The notes under the pieces are model-generated. The model ran no database searches. It was not told the origin of the DNA and saw only the letters and a program-made list of their open reading frames with translations. Below are positions 7,369-16,699 of a DNA stretch of 64,000 nt, in pieces. Both the position numbers and the translations under genes were made by a program. Within the stretch, counting starts at the first letter, position 1, and every line of letters starts with the position of its first letter. Source of the stretch: Firmicutes bacterium AF25-13AC (GTDB lineage: Bacteria > Bacillota > Clostridia > Lachnospirales > Lachnospiraceae); assembly GCA_003478935.1 (NCBI GenBank), contig QUFP01000003.1, positions 1-64,000 of the forward strand. Reading direction: 5' to 3'.

Positions 7369-8010
7369 GTGAAAAAATTTGCAATCATTGGCGGGTCTTT
7401 TAACCCGGTGACAAAGGCTCATGTAGAGATCGGACAGATCGCGAGTAAAGAACTGCCAGGTTGGCAGATTTTATATATCCCGGCACCAGATCGCTTTTTG
7501 ACATCATGGAAGTCGATGGAGAAAAAAGAGATCCTGTCGGGAAAAAAGCGACTTTTGCTGCTAGAAAAAGCAGTAAAGCCACATGGATTTTTGTGTGAGG
7601 ACTGCGAGGTATTTGGAAAGACAAGCGCAAGAACCTACGATACGATGCAGTATTTAAGAGATCGTTATGGACAGGAGACTGAGCTTGTCTATGTTTGTGG
7701 TACCGATAAGCTTTCAGAGCTTTCAACTTGGTATAATCCAGAAGGAATTTTTACACTTTCTAAGATTTTGGTGATTCCAAGGGATGGAGATGAGCCAGAG
7801 AAAATGATTGAAGAAATTCCATTTTTAAGTGAGCGTCGTGATCGAATTTTGGTTAGTCATGAGCCGAGAATCTATCCAGATTTTAGTGCGACAAAAGTGC
7901 GTGACAGTTTAAAATCAGGGGATGGAAAGTGGAGAGAGTTTGTGCCAGATGAGATTGTGTCGGACTTAGAAAAGATTTCTGCATCTGAGCAGGACACATC
8001 AATCGTGTGA
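7369..8010 (+). CDS. nadD: Nicotinate mononucleotide adenylyltransferase family protein
   Basis: NadD transfers AMP from ATP to nicotinate mononucleotide to give deamido-NAD. The N-terminal nucleotidyltransferase motif is GGSFNPVTKAHVEI, and the C-terminal signature equivalent to ISSTxIR is FSATKVRDSL. The start is GTG 7369 with GAAGGGAG upstream. At 213 residues it fits the family. The central part (CGTDKLSELSTW) corresponds to the usual GxD..xLxxW. Placement between pncB and nadE supports the NAD assignment over other nucleotidyltransferases. A second nadD may exist elsewhere, since clostridia usually carry one beside obg and yqeK. Confidence 0.82.
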   Translation: MKKFAIIGGSFNPVTKAHVEIGQIASKELPGWQILYIPAPDRFLTSWKSMEKKEILSGKKRLLLLEKAVKPHGFLCEDCEVFGKTSARTYDTMQYLRDRYGQETELVYVCGTDKLSELSTWYNPEGIFTLSKILVIPRDGDEPEKMIEEIPFLSERRDRILVSHEPRIYPDFSATKVRDSLKSGDGKWREFVPDEIVSDLEKISASEQDTSIV

Positions 8011-8057
8011 CAATCAAACTGGGAATGAAAAATGAAAAGAAATAGAGAGGTGTACAA

Positions 8058-10004
8058 ATGGCATTGAGTAAGAGCGGCTATATAAAAGCAGTGGCAGTTC
8101 ATATGAAAACGTCGCTGGGAAGACCGATGGAGAATGCAGAGGAGATTGTAAGGCAGGTAAAGCAGTATGAGGCGAAAAATCCAGACCTGATCGTGTTTGG
8201 CGAGCTTTCAATAAGCGGTTACAGCTGCGGTGATCTGTTTTTGCAGTCCTTTATGGAGGAACAGTGCAGGATGGCAATCACGTATCTGTGTGACAATCTG
8301 CCGCAGTCAGATACACTTATTGCAGTTGGAGCCCCACTTAGAAAGGACGGCATGCTGTTCAATACAGCGCTTATTTTTAAAGGCAATGAGCTGCTTGGTA
8401 TTGTGCCTAAGACATTTGTACCTAATTATAAGGAGTTCTACGAAAAGAGATGGTTTGCAGGAGCAGATCAGCGTTTTTCAGATACGATTCGCTATGATGA
8501 GATTTTCTATGATGAAGGCGCTTCACTGAATGGTGAGCGCACATTCCCATTCACACCGAATCTTATTATTGAGGGACGAAATGGTATTCGCCTTGCATGC
8601 GAGATATGCGAAGATCTGTGGGTTAATATTCCGCCGAGTTCATTCCATGCATCAGCAGGAGCAAATGTGATTGCAAATCTGTCAGCATCAAATGATGTTG
8701 TAACGAAACCAGAGTATCGCAGAGACTTAGTTCGCATGCAGTCTGGTACAAATATGTGTGCTTATGTATATTGTTCTTCAGGAAGCGGTGAGAGTACAAC
8801 TGATCTGATTTTCTCAGGTCACAATATTATTGCAGCAAATGGAACAATTTTGGCGGACAGCAACAAAGAAGCGACAGAGGCACTTATTGATCTGGAGCGA
8901 ATCAATAACGACCGAATAAAGAATAACAGTATTTCCTATGCAGCAGCAAGATATTCGCAGATGGCATCAAATGGAAAAGGTTATGTAAGACTTCATACGC
9001 AGACAAGTAGCGTAGCACATTGGCCAGAATCATTAAATCCATATCCATTTGTTCCATCAGAGGCAGAACGTGCCGGAAGATGCAAAGAGATCATGCGCCT
9101 TCAGGCTACAGGTCTTGCAGAGCGTTTGACAAAGATTGGCATCCGCAAGTGTGTAATAGGTGTATCAGGTGGTCTTGATTCAACACTGGCTCTCCTTGTC
9201 ATTAAGGAAGCATATGATATGCTTGGCTGGCCGCTTACAGATATCATCGGAATAACCATGCCAGGCTTTGGAACAACTGATCTGACAAAGACCAATTCAT
9301 GGAAATTAATGGAGCAGCTTGGCATTACTATTCGTATGATCAACATTACAGATGCATGTCTGCAGCACTTTGAAGATATCGGTCACAAACGCGATAGCTA
9401 TGATGTCACATATGAGAACACGCAGGCAAGAGAGCGTACCCAGATTTTGATGGACATCGCAAACAAAGAGGGCGGCATCGTAGTTGGAACAGGTGATATG
9501 TCTGAGTTAGCTCTTGGCTGGTGTACTTATAATGGTGATCATATGTCTATGTATGCAGTAAATGTCAGCGTGCCGAAGACACTTGTTAAATATCTGGTGC
9601 GCGCTTATGCTGAGCTTCATCCGGATGTCCATGATACGCTTGAATCTATCTGTGACACAATCATCAGTCCAGAACTTCTGCCGCCAGATGCACAGGGCAA
9701 CATCGCACAGTCCACAGAGGCAACAATCGGAAAGTACGATCTGCATGATTTCTTTTTATATCATTTTGTCCGTAATGGTTTCACGAAGGAAAAGATTCAA
9801 AAGCTTGCAGAGATAGCATTTGCACAGAAGAACGTGACAAAAGAGGAGATTACATCAACACTTGATAACTTCTTTAGACGTTTCTATGCACAGCAGTTCA
9901 AGCGCTCCTGTCTGCCGGATGGTCCTAAGGTCGGTACTGTATCATTATCACCTCGCGGCGACTGGAGAATGCCGTCTGATGCGAAGAATCCATATGCTTT
10001 ATAA
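8058..10004 (+). CDS. nadE: Glutamine-dependent NAD+ synthetase
   Basis: This two-domain enzyme amidates deamido-NAD to NAD. Residues 1-300 form a nitrilase-type glutaminase domain with the Glu-Lys-Cys triad: Glu in FGELSISGY, Lys in VPKTFVPNYKEF, and C184 in CEICEDLW. Residues 340-648 form the synthetase domain with the P-loop SGGLDSTLALLV and GTGDMSELALGWCTYNGDH. Ammonia made by the first domain is tunnelled to the second, so no separate ammonia supply is needed. The 648-residue length fits this form. It starts 47 bp after nadD with GAGAGGTG as ribosome site and completes the pncB-nadD-nadE set. Confidence 0.95.
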   Translation: MALSKSGYIKAVAVHMKTSLGRPMENAEEIVRQVKQYEAKNPDLIVFGELSISGYSCGDLFLQSFMEEQCRMAITYLCDNLPQSDTLIAVGAPLRKDGMLFNTALIFKGNELLGIVPKTFVPNYKEFYEKRWFAGADQRFSDTIRYDEIFYDEGASLNGERTFPFTPNLIIEGRNGIRLACEICEDLWVNIPPSSFHASAGANVIANLSASNDVVTKPEYRRDLVRMQSGTNMCAYVYCSSGSGESTTDLIFSGHNIIAANGTILADSNKEATEALIDLERINNDRIKNNSISYAAARYSQMASNGKGYVRLHTQTSSVAHWPESLNPYPFVPSEAERAGRCKEIMRLQATGLAERLTKIGIRKCVIGVSGGLDSTLALLVIKEAYDMLGWPLTDIIGITMPGFGTTDLTKTNSWKLMEQLGITIRMINITDACLQHFEDIGHKRDSYDVTYENTQARERTQILMDIANKEGGIVVGTGDMSELALGWCTYNGDHMSMYAVNVSVPKTLVKYLVRAYAELHPDVHDTLESICDTIISPELLPPDAQGNIAQSTEATIGKYDLHDFFLYHFVRNGFTKEKIQKLAEIAFAQKNVTKEEITSTLDNFFRRFYAQQFKRSCLPDGPKVGTVSLSPRGDWRMPSDAKNPYAL

Positions 10005-10036
10005 AAGATAAAATTTCTCACTAACACAGACTGCAC

Positions 10037-10086
10037 TTGACAAACACCCCCTTAGGGCATACGATGAAGATACCCTAAGGGGGTAT
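10037..10086 (+). promoter_or_regulatory. Promoter overlapped by CsoR-type copper operator boxes
   Basis: TTGACA (10037-10042) and TACGAT (10060-10065) form a 17-bp-spaced promoter. The spacer holds ACCCCCTTAGGG, and just downstream ATACCCTAAGGGGGTAT (10070-10086) repeats it in inverted orientation; this second box is itself a pseudo-palindrome ATACCC...GGGTAT. Boxes of this kind are the operators of CsoR-family repressors, which release DNA on Cu(I) binding. The two boxes can also pair as a hairpin and may end the nadE transcript. No csoR gene is in the window. Confidence 0.65.
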
Positions 10087-10117
10087 GTTTTGCTAAGAAA
10101 AGGCAGGTGTAGATAGT

Positions 10118-10375
10118 ATGATCAAGACGACATTAAAGATTGACGGAATGATGTGCGGCATGTGTGAGGCTCATATGAATGAGCTGATCCGCAGCAATTT
10201 TAAAGTAAAGAAGGTCTCTTCATCGGCGAAGGATGGAGAGACCGTTATAATCAGCGAGGACGCACTTGACATTCCATGGGCAAAGAATAAGATTAAAGAG
10301 ATAGGATATGAGCTTGTCTCTTACGAGAGCGAGCCATATGAGAAGAAAGGATTTTTCCACTTTGGAAGAAAGTAA
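10118..10375 (+). CDS. Heavy-metal-associated (HMA) domain protein, copper chaperone-like
   Basis: The 85-residue protein is a single ferredoxin-like HMA fold. The metal loop is MMCGMCEAHM (CxxC) after the first strand, with the typical I/VDIPWAKNKIKEIGYEL end. Such proteins bind Cu(I) and hand it to P-type ATPases or regulators. CsoR-type boxes overlap its promoter, so copper-induced expression is expected. Unlike CopZ, it has a short basic tail (KKGFFHFGRK). No copper ATPase is adjacent, and it ends 3 bp from the end of the convergent HTH gene. Confidence 0.82.
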   Translation: MIKTTLKIDGMMCGMCEAHMNELIRSNFKVKKVSSSAKDGETVIISEDALDIPWAKNKIKEIGYELVSYESEPYEKKGFFHFGRK

Positions 10376-10378
10376 TCT

Positions 10379-12130
10379 TTATGTTTCTACAAGTGGCATC
10401 ACCATATTTTCAATAGCGTGGCGCAGTTTCTTGTGTTCAATCACAAAATGAATTGCTGGGCTGTTACTTTTCGAGATAACAGCCCATTTTCCTTCGCAAA
10501 TTTGAATTTGGATATTTCGAAAAGCAGGTGTGGTACTTATTTTTAAAGAATAACTGCCATGTGTTTTGGCATATTGTTTTGTAAGTGCAAGATGCTTTTG
10601 ATATGTATCCCATGTGTATACAATATCATGTTCCAAAAATAGATCAGCAAGAAAAAGACGAAGCGGATAGCGCTCGAATTCATCCTTGTCGATTGGAGTT
10701 ATCTCGTCTGTTAAAGAAGCTGTGGCAAGAAGAGCCTCAACACGTGCACGCTCAGCAGAAGTGTAGGAGAAAACTTTTGCAGCGTCTGATTTTGAAACAT
10801 AATTTTGAGCAAAAATAGAGCATAAAAGATCATCTGTCATTGTATAAATTGGAAGTGATGCGACAATGTTTCTCTGAGAGCCGGATGCAAGCAGACGTGT
10901 TCGCAGTGTCTTATATTGGATCTCATTGTCTGAACGAAAAATTCTCATAAGTGGGCGAGCATGTGATAAAAGAGCCTGGGCGCGGTGTCTGTAGTAGGAC
11001 ACCTCGTCCTTTTTCTTTGTCAGATAATATTTTCCATCATTATGAAAACCGGCAATGCATTCACCAGATAAGGCAACTGTTCCAGAAACTTTAAGAAAAT
11101 GACCAAAAACCTGGTTTGGCGTTTCATTTAAATAGTAGGGACTAATTTGGCCTGTCATATACATTGGTATATAGCTTTCAAGTCCAAGCATCATCTCTGA
11201 AAATGGTCTGTTTACGTTATGAATCATATTTATATGCAGACCTTTTTTGAGAAGCATCGCCATACCAAACATCCATTTTTTAGGAAAATCTGGATCCTTT
11301 GACATTTCTTCCATTGGCATATCGCTGTACATAATCACGTTTTCCATAGAAGGTGACAGAACAGTAGCCTTTAAATAGTCTAGCTCAGCAGTCATAAATT
11401 CACGAATACCAAAGTAGGAGCGTGAGCCAGGCAGCTGGATTGGCATAGTTGGTACTTTCAATTCATCAAAGCGAATGGAACGAATGAAATTATTAAGGTC
11501 AAACTGATCAAGTTTTTCAAGAAAACTTTGCATTTGGTTTATTTGAGGTGAAACATTATTTGTGTTTAAAAGCCATCCAGAAAGCAACTGACAAAGAGCC
11601 GCGGAATCATTTATATCCTTAATAGACTGGCCAGTCAGCTTTTCAATAAAAATGCGGTCAGCAGGCGGTGTGCGAAGCACAATAAAACGAGCTGTCTCGC
11701 TGCAAAACCATTCAGGATCAGAAGGGATGCGTGAACCAGAACGTATGCGTGACAGATAAGATGAATCATAATTTAAAAAACGTGCCAGATCAGCAAGGCT
11801 GACAGAGGATGCTAACAGCAGATGATTGAAATTTTCACAAAGTCGGCTATTATCAGGCTGCTTTAACGTATTTGTAAAAGCAGTGTAGATTTCATCTTTT
11901 GAAAAAGGCGTTATGGAAGCAGAAGTACGCTTAGAAGCTGCTTTTTCTTTTGAAAGTAGATAAATTCCTTCGCATAATTGATTTAGTTTTTCACTTTCAG
12001 GGCGAGGAACACGTTCACCGCTTCGATAGCGACTTATGACTGAATTAGAAAGACCGCTTATTTGTGAGAGTTCTTTAGCACTGCAATTTAAAACAGAAAG
12101 ATATTCGTTTAATTGTTCGGAAAATGTCAT
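10379..12130 (-). CDS. Large two-HTH (XRE-type) regulator, 583 residues, function unknown
   Basis: I start at the ATG at 12130 (MTFSEQLNEYLSVLNCSA) because a GGGGGATATC site precedes it; the longer frame has none. Residues 1-60 form an XRE-type helix-turn-helix (AKELSQISGLSNSVISRYRSG). A second similar unit follows near residues 120-160 (VSLADLARFLNYDSSYLSRIRSG). The remaining roughly 400 residues have no domain I can name; they look like a sensor or ligand-binding region. It is divergent from the secreted protein at 12314 across 183 bp and is probably its local regulator, although that is inference. No enzymatic motif is visible. Confidence 0.65.
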   Translation of the reverse strand: MTFSEQLNEYLSVLNCSAKELSQISGLSNSVISRYRSGERVPRPESEKLNQLCEGIYLLSKEKAASKRTSASITPFSKDEIYTAFTNTLKQPDNSRLCENFNHLLLASSVSLADLARFLNYDSSYLSRIRSGSRIPSDPEWFCSETARFIVLRTPPADRIFIEKLTGQSIKDINDSAALCQLLSGWLLNTNNVSPQINQMQSFLEKLDQFDLNNFIRSIRFDELKVPTMPIQLPGSRSYFGIREFMTAELDYLKATVLSPSMENVIMYSDMPMEEMSKDPDFPKKWMFGMAMLLKKGLHINMIHNVNRPFSEMMLGLESYIPMYMTGQISPYYLNETPNQVFGHFLKVSGTVALSGECIAGFHNDGKYYLTKKKDEVSYYRHRAQALLSHARPLMRIFRSDNEIQYKTLRTRLLASGSQRNIVASLPIYTMTDDLLCSIFAQNYVSKSDAAKVFSYTSAERARVEALLATASLTDEITPIDKDEFERYPLRLFLADLFLEHDIVYTWDTYQKHLALTKQYAKTHGSYSLKISTTPAFRNIQIQICEGKWAVISKSNSPAIHFVIEHKKLRHAIENMVMPLVET

Positions 12131-12313
12131 GATATCCCCCTTTAAAAATGTTGTTTTTTTCAGTATAGAAAAATTTGCCAGATAAGTCAATGCCAGAAGT
12201 GGTAAATTTCTTTCAAACAGATATTTTATATTGTATAATGTTGGTAAGAACACAGAAGCGTTTTTTAATTTGTTCTGAATCGTTGTAAAATAGGAATGGA
12301 AGGAGTGTTTTGT

Positions 12314-14020
12314 ATGAAAAGAAAAAGAGTTTTTAGTACATGTGGATGTGTTTTGGCAATGGGTATGGCAATTTCAGCTGTAAGCGCGCAGGCGGCAGTA
12401 TATTCAAGTATTCAATCGTCAGTTACAAAGCCTCAGACACAGGTAGGTGATGGACTTTTTGATTATTGCTCAGATGAGGTAAAGGAATTTGCAAAGAATT
12501 TTAACAAGGATGAAGTGTTCTCTTTAGCATATCGTCAGGATGGTGAGACAAGAATTGATGTTGCTACATTTGATGCCGATGAGATTCAGGCATTTTTTGA
12601 TGCGATGTCATCAATTAAGGTAAAGAATGTGACAACTGAGCGAAGCAGTGATTGTGACGATATTTTTTATTTCACATTTGCTGATGCAAGCGCATACCGA
12701 ATTTCCTTTAATGGTCATCATTTAGAGGCAAATGGCCTTTGCTATGAGATTTCCGGTGATGAAGAACTTTGGAAGCTGGCAAATGCACTTTTGAAAAATG
12801 GAGATGATGAGAACGATCAGATTGATAATCTGGAAACAAAAAATCAAGATGATACAGATAAATCTGGTGTTATCAATTCTAAAAATGGAAATGAAGGAGT
12901 TAAAAATCCTGGAATTGGCGGTATCGTCGGAAACATAGGAAATGATGCAAAAAACAATAATACAAATGGGGATGCAGCAAATTCAGCAGATCCAGATGAA
13001 GTAGTGTCGTATACGCTGACTTCTATCGTTGATCAGGAAACAAATGAAACTGTTGCGCGCTGTTATGCACCGTCGGATTATACGATTGAACATCAAATTA
13101 TGTGGTGGGGAGACGGCAAGTGGCAGAGTCCGGCAAGTCCAGTTCAGGTACAGATTCAGGCATCAGATAGCAATATGATGTATCAGATGGCATATATGTC
13201 AGATGTTCAGTATATGTATGATGAGATGTACGCGCAGCAGGGATTATATGAGGAAGGCGCATTATTTTATAACACTTATCCACAGCTGACACCAATGTAT
13301 GCATCTGGCTATGCAGATTTTATTATAAGCAGTCTTGTGACTGACACCGATATTACAATTGAGGCAGAGGAAGAAGTGACAGCAGAGCAGGAAGATATAC
13401 TTACAGAATTGGCGCAGCAGTGCTATGATGAACAGCAGACAGCTGTACAGTCAGGAGGACTGGTTGTGATAGATGGAGTGGCATGTACAGCATCAGATCG
13501 CACATACTCATTTATACTTGATGGAATCGACTATCGTGCTAAGGTTGTCACAATGACAAAGATTATCCAGTTTAGCATGACACAAGCAGCTGGCTACTCA
13601 GATACCTACTATGTATGGAATGCACCATATACCTATATTTATATGACGCCGACAGCAGCCTTTGAGAAAGGACTTGATGATTTTAATTTATTCATGTTAA
13701 ATACAAAGGTAAGCGATGGCTTTATCATAGCATCCAGCAATTTGAGTACTCAGTTAATTGCGCAGATTTCAAATGGTACACAGAGCACACAAACACCTGG
13801 TGATTATTTCAAGAGTGAAATGGAAAAGCAGCCAGATACATATGATACAGAAAGCTTCTGCGATTATATCTTGTCACAGAATGCATATGAGACATCAGAT
13901 GGCAGCACAATAAAGCTTCCTAATATTTACGATTATGTGTATGAGGGTGATGATGGAAAGATCTATGCTGGAAATACGGCAGATCAGCCGGCAGGCTCAA
14001 CAAGACTGTATGCAAAATAA
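12314..14020 (+). CDS. Secreted protein with signal peptide and acidic linker, unknown function
   Basis: The start is ATG 12314 with GGAAGGAG 8 bp upstream. Residues 1-27 are a classical signal peptide ending AVSAQA. A small N-terminal domain (about 40-165) is followed by a low-complexity Asp/Asn-rich linker (about 165-230), then a larger domain of about 340 residues rich in Tyr, Met and Gln (MMYQMAYMSDVQYMYDEMYA). There are no wall-anchor, lipobox or SLH motifs, so it is likely released or held by interactions. I recognise no family. It is divergent from the two-HTH regulator. A terminator lies 80 bp after the stop. Confidence 0.6.
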   Translation: MKRKRVFSTCGCVLAMGMAISAVSAQAAVYSSIQSSVTKPQTQVGDGLFDYCSDEVKEFAKNFNKDEVFSLAYRQDGETRIDVATFDADEIQAFFDAMSSIKVKNVTTERSSDCDDIFYFTFADASAYRISFNGHHLEANGLCYEISGDEELWKLANALLKNGDDENDQIDNLETKNQDDTDKSGVINSKNGNEGVKNPGIGGIVGNIGNDAKNNNTNGDAANSADPDEVVSYTLTSIVDQETNETVARCYAPSDYTIEHQIMWWGDGKWQSPASPVQVQIQASDSNMMYQMAYMSDVQYMYDEMYAQQGLYEEGALFYNTYPQLTPMYASGYADFIISSLVTDTDITIEAEEEVTAEQEDILTELAQQCYDEQQTAVQSGGLVVIDGVACTASDRTYSFILDGIDYRAKVVTMTKIIQFSMTQAAGYSDTYYVWNAPYTYIYMTPTAAFEKGLDDFNLFMLNTKVSDGFIIASSNLSTQLIAQISNGTQSTQTPGDYFKSEMEKQPDTYDTESFCDYILSQNAYETSDGSTIKLPNIYDYVYEGDDGKIYAGNTADQPAGSTRLYAK

Positions 14021-14100
14021 GATTTGACAAAACATGTTTCATGATAGGATTTTGTTGAAGAAAAGCAGGATTAAATAAAAATAGGATCAGATAAAAATAA

Positions 14101-14137
14101 GCAGCACAGAGTGATAAGTTTCTGTGCTGCCGATTTT
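14101..14137. terminator. Bidirectional terminator between the secreted protein and lrgB
   Basis: GCAGCACAGA, a 10-base loop, TCTGTGCTGC, then CGATTTTTTG: a perfect 10-bp stem with T run. Confidence 0.8.
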
Positions 14138-14151
14138 TTGGGGTAGATAAT

Positions 14152-14844
14152 TTAATATAGATTTGCGGCAATGGAAGCGGCAATAACAGTTAAAAGACCT
14201 GTTACAGCGATAGACAAACTGCTGATTGCACCTTCGACTTCACCCATCTCCATGGCCTTGGCTGTTCCTATTGCATGGGCAGAGGAACCCATTCCCACAC
14301 CCTTTGCGACAGGCTCTGTGATATGAAACAGCTTGCAGATTGGCTCTCCAACGATATTTCCAAATACACCAGTTATGATAATAACAGCAACAGTAATAGT
14401 TGTGATGCCTCCAAGCTCAGTTGAAACATCCATACCGATTGCAGTTGTGATGGACTTTGGAAGAAGGGTAACATACTGCTCATGTGTAAGGCCAAATATT
14501 AAGGAGAAGGCATAGACACACAGCACACATGAAATGATACCTGAAACAATGCCAGCAACGATTGCCTTCCAGTTGCTTTTAAGCTTTTCAATCTGTTCGT
14601 ATAGCGGAATCGCGAGACAGACAGTAGCTGGTGTTAATAAGTAGCTTAAATATTTTGCGCTGATGTTGTAGCTTTGATAGTCAACATCAAGTGCCACAAG
14701 AATTGCAATTACCAGAATAATGCTTATTAAAAGAGGATTTAAAAGCGGAGATTTAAATTTTTTCTTTAAAAGTGAACCTACTTCATAGGCGGCAAGACTT
14801 ACAGCAACGCCAAAAAATAATGAATTAGTCAGAAAATCAAGCAT
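14152..14844 (-). CDS. lrgB: LrgB family membrane protein
   Basis: LrgB works with LrgA in a two-component membrane system linked to murein hydrolase control and, in bacilli and streptococci, pyruvate transport. The 230-residue protein has the usual multi-TM layout. Family segments are ATVCLAIPLYEQIEKLKSNW, LTHEQYVTLLPKSITTAIGMDVS and GVFGNIVGEPICKLF, and near the end GSSAHAIGTAKAMEMGE. It begins 6 bp after lrgA, so both are co-transcribed. Pyruvate uptake fits a fermenter but is not shown here. Confidence 0.9.
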   Translation of the reverse strand: MLDFLTNSLFFGVAVSLAAYEVGSLLKKKFKSPLLNPLLISIILVIAILVALDVDYQSYNISAKYLSYLLTPATVCLAIPLYEQIEKLKSNWKAIVAGIVSGIISCVLCVYAFSLIFGLTHEQYVTLLPKSITTAIGMDVSTELGGITTITVAVIIITGVFGNIVGEPICKLFHITEPVAKGVGMGSSAHAIGTAKAMEMGEVEGAISSLSIAVTGLLTVIAASIAANLY

Positions 14845-14850
14845 ATTAGA

Positions 14851-15234
14851 TCAAGCCTCCTTTGTTTGACTGGAAGCAGTTTTTCGCTGTGCTTCCTTAT
14901 GAATCACAAATTGTGTAATCTTTCCGGAAATTATCATAACAACTACGGTTGAAACAAGTGTAATTATGGCAACCGGTACACCAATAGGCGAAAGCTGCGG
15001 CCAGGATTCAAGAAGTCCGACACCAGCCGGGATAAACATAACTGGCATGATTTCAATTAAAAGCTTTCCTGTATCTTTCACATGAGCAAGCTTAATAACG
15101 CCGCTTAACAGACCGATAAATAGGATTGCAAATCCATATACACTGGCTGGAACTGGCAGCGGCAACACTTCGTGAAGTAATTCTCCAATAAAAGAAATTA
15201 GAAGAATCAATAGAAATTGCCTGAGGTATTTCAT
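14851..15234 (-). CDS. lrgA: LrgA/CidA family holin-like protein
   Basis: This 127-residue protein has four hydrophobic helices. The family signature is PLPVPASVYGFAILFIGLLSGVIK, followed by FIPAGVGLLE. The C-terminal tail is hydrophilic and Lys/Gln rich. GGAGGAGA precedes the ATG. It is the first gene of the lrgAB pair, with two palindromes in its upstream region that could serve as operators. Confidence 0.9.
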   Translation of the reverse strand: MKYLRQFLLILLISFIGELLHEVLPLPVPASVYGFAILFIGLLSGVIKLAHVKDTGKLLIEIMPVMFIPAGVGLLESWPQLSPIGVPVAIITLVSTVVVMIISGKITQFVIHKEAQRKTASSQTKEA

Positions 15235-15259
15235 AGATATCTCCTCCCAAAAGCAAACG

Positions 15260-15289
15260 TTTAGTGCACTAAAACAAATATATTGTTTT
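15260..15289 (-). promoter_or_regulatory. Two adjacent palindromes upstream of lrgAB
   Basis: TTTAGTGCACTAAA (15260-15273) is a perfect 14-bp palindrome. It abuts AAAACAA-5-TTGTTTT (15271-15289). They lie about 25-55 bp before the lrgA start and look like binding sites of dimeric repressors. The remaining bases to the next gene (15290-15521) are A-rich and show nothing else. Confidence 0.4.
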
Positions 15290-15521
15290 ATTACACAAGC
15301 CCTACTTTAGCACAGAACTATGTTAAAGACAAGTGGAAGAAATAACCGCAATAATGACTAAAAAAGGTGAATTTTATTTATAAGGTGATGATATTGACAA
15401 CATATATGGGAATATATACAATAGGGAATGTATAAAAATAGGTGAAAAAAAAGAAAAAAATTCATCAAAACGCAGTAAAAAAAGGGAAATAAAAAACAAA
15501 AAATAAAGGAGAAATTTTTTT

Positions 15522-16393
15522 ATGAAAATATCAACAGAGATTAACTCTACAGCACTGAGATTTGGGGAGGAAAAAGCGGTAGAGCTAGTTGGAAAAGCAG
15601 GCTTTGATGCATGGGATTTATCCATGTTTCCAATGTGTGTTCTTGACAAAAATGGAAAGGTTACTCCAGGAAACACTCATCCATTCGCTTCAAAGGATTA
15701 TTTGAAATTTGTAAGAAGATTAAAGCAGATTGGACTGGACAATGGTATCGTATGCAACCAGTCTCATGCACCATTTCCATCTACAGCAGCAATGCAACCA
15801 TATCTTATGCGTGCGATTGAATGCACGGCAGAAGCTGGAGGAAAAATTTGTATCATTCATCCTGAGAATGATAAATCAGCAGAAGAGAATGCGAGATGTA
15901 TCAGAAACTGCTTCCATTTGCAAAGGAGTGCGGGGTAAAGATTGCTACGGAAAATATGTGGATGTGGGATGAAGAAAAGGATCAATCATCATTTGCTGCA
16001 TGCGCAACATCTGAAGATTTCCTAAAGCATTTAAATCTTGTAAATGATGACTATTTAGTTGCCTGTCTTGATATTGGTCATGCAGAAATGAGAGGCTCAG
16101 GCTCAGGAGCAGCCAATATGATTCGTGCACTCGGTCATCATCTAGAAGCACTTCATATGCATGATAATGACAGACTTCATGATTCTCATCAGCTCCCATT
16201 TTCTATGGAAATTGATTTTGATGAAGTCACAGCAGCACTTAGAGAAATAAATTATCAGGGATATATTACCTTAGAAGCAGATTCCTATCTGAAGTCATTT
16301 CCAAAAGATGCGGATGAGAAGAAAGTTTTTGAGGGACTTAAAGTTTTAGCCGCAGCTGCAAGAAGACTGGCAGATATGGTAGAAGCAAGTTGA
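15522..16393 (+). pseudogene. Sugar phosphate isomerase/epimerase (AP endonuclease-like TIM barrel), frameshifted
   Basis: Two overlapping frames encode one TIM-barrel isomerase/epimerase: residues to about 123 in the first (ending ...SAEENARC) and the rest in a second frame from about 15896 (MYQKLLPFAKECGVKIATEN). Adding one base near 15893 restores a 290-residue protein. Visible metal-site segments are IHPEN, ATENMW, CLDIGHAEM, ALHMHDND and ITLEAD, matching the His/Asp/Glu ligands of the family, which interconvert ketoses or hydrolyse related substrates. The A run at the break suggests a sequencing deletion. Ribosome site AAAGGAG. A terminator follows, so it is monocistronic. Confidence 0.8.
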
Positions 16394-16403
16394 TGTATGT
16401 TAA

Positions 16404-16432
16404 GAGGGATGGTTTTTCATCCCTCTTTTTTT
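16404..16432 (+). terminator. Terminator of the isomerase gene
   Basis: GAGGGATG, short T loop, CATCCCTC and a run of seven T. Confidence 0.85.
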
Positions 16433-16526
16433 AAAAGTTAGTTGCAACTTTAACTTTACAATGTCATATAGATATGATATATTAATCAAAACTACTCTTT
16501 GCACTGCAGTATTTTATACAGTACAA

Positions 16527-16597
16527 ACTGAGCAGGCCGGGGATTTCCTGGGGCCGGGTCGTAAATGACAGTGGATCGAAGACATCTGCGGGACAGT
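16527..16597 (+). ncRNA. NiCo riboswitch (czcD motif)
   Basis: The conserved core of this Ni2+/Co2+-sensing aptamer is present in order: ACTGAGCAGGC, then GGCCGGG, and finally ATCTGCGGGACAGT. The outer stem is ACTG with CAGT. Known examples have the same ACUGAGCAGG...GCCGGG...UCUG(U/C)GGGACAGU framework and sit before cation exporters, as here. Downstream, TACTG can pair with CAGTA of the aptamer 3' end, giving a likely switching helix. Metal binding should permit expression of the exporter. Confidence 0.85.
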
Positions 16598-16699
16598 ATA
16601 TGTAATTACTGGTTTCGTGGGTGTATTTTTTTATCTTCCACGAAAAAATAAGTGCCATAAAGAGTTATCAATCCATCTTTTATTTAGGAGGTAACTACT

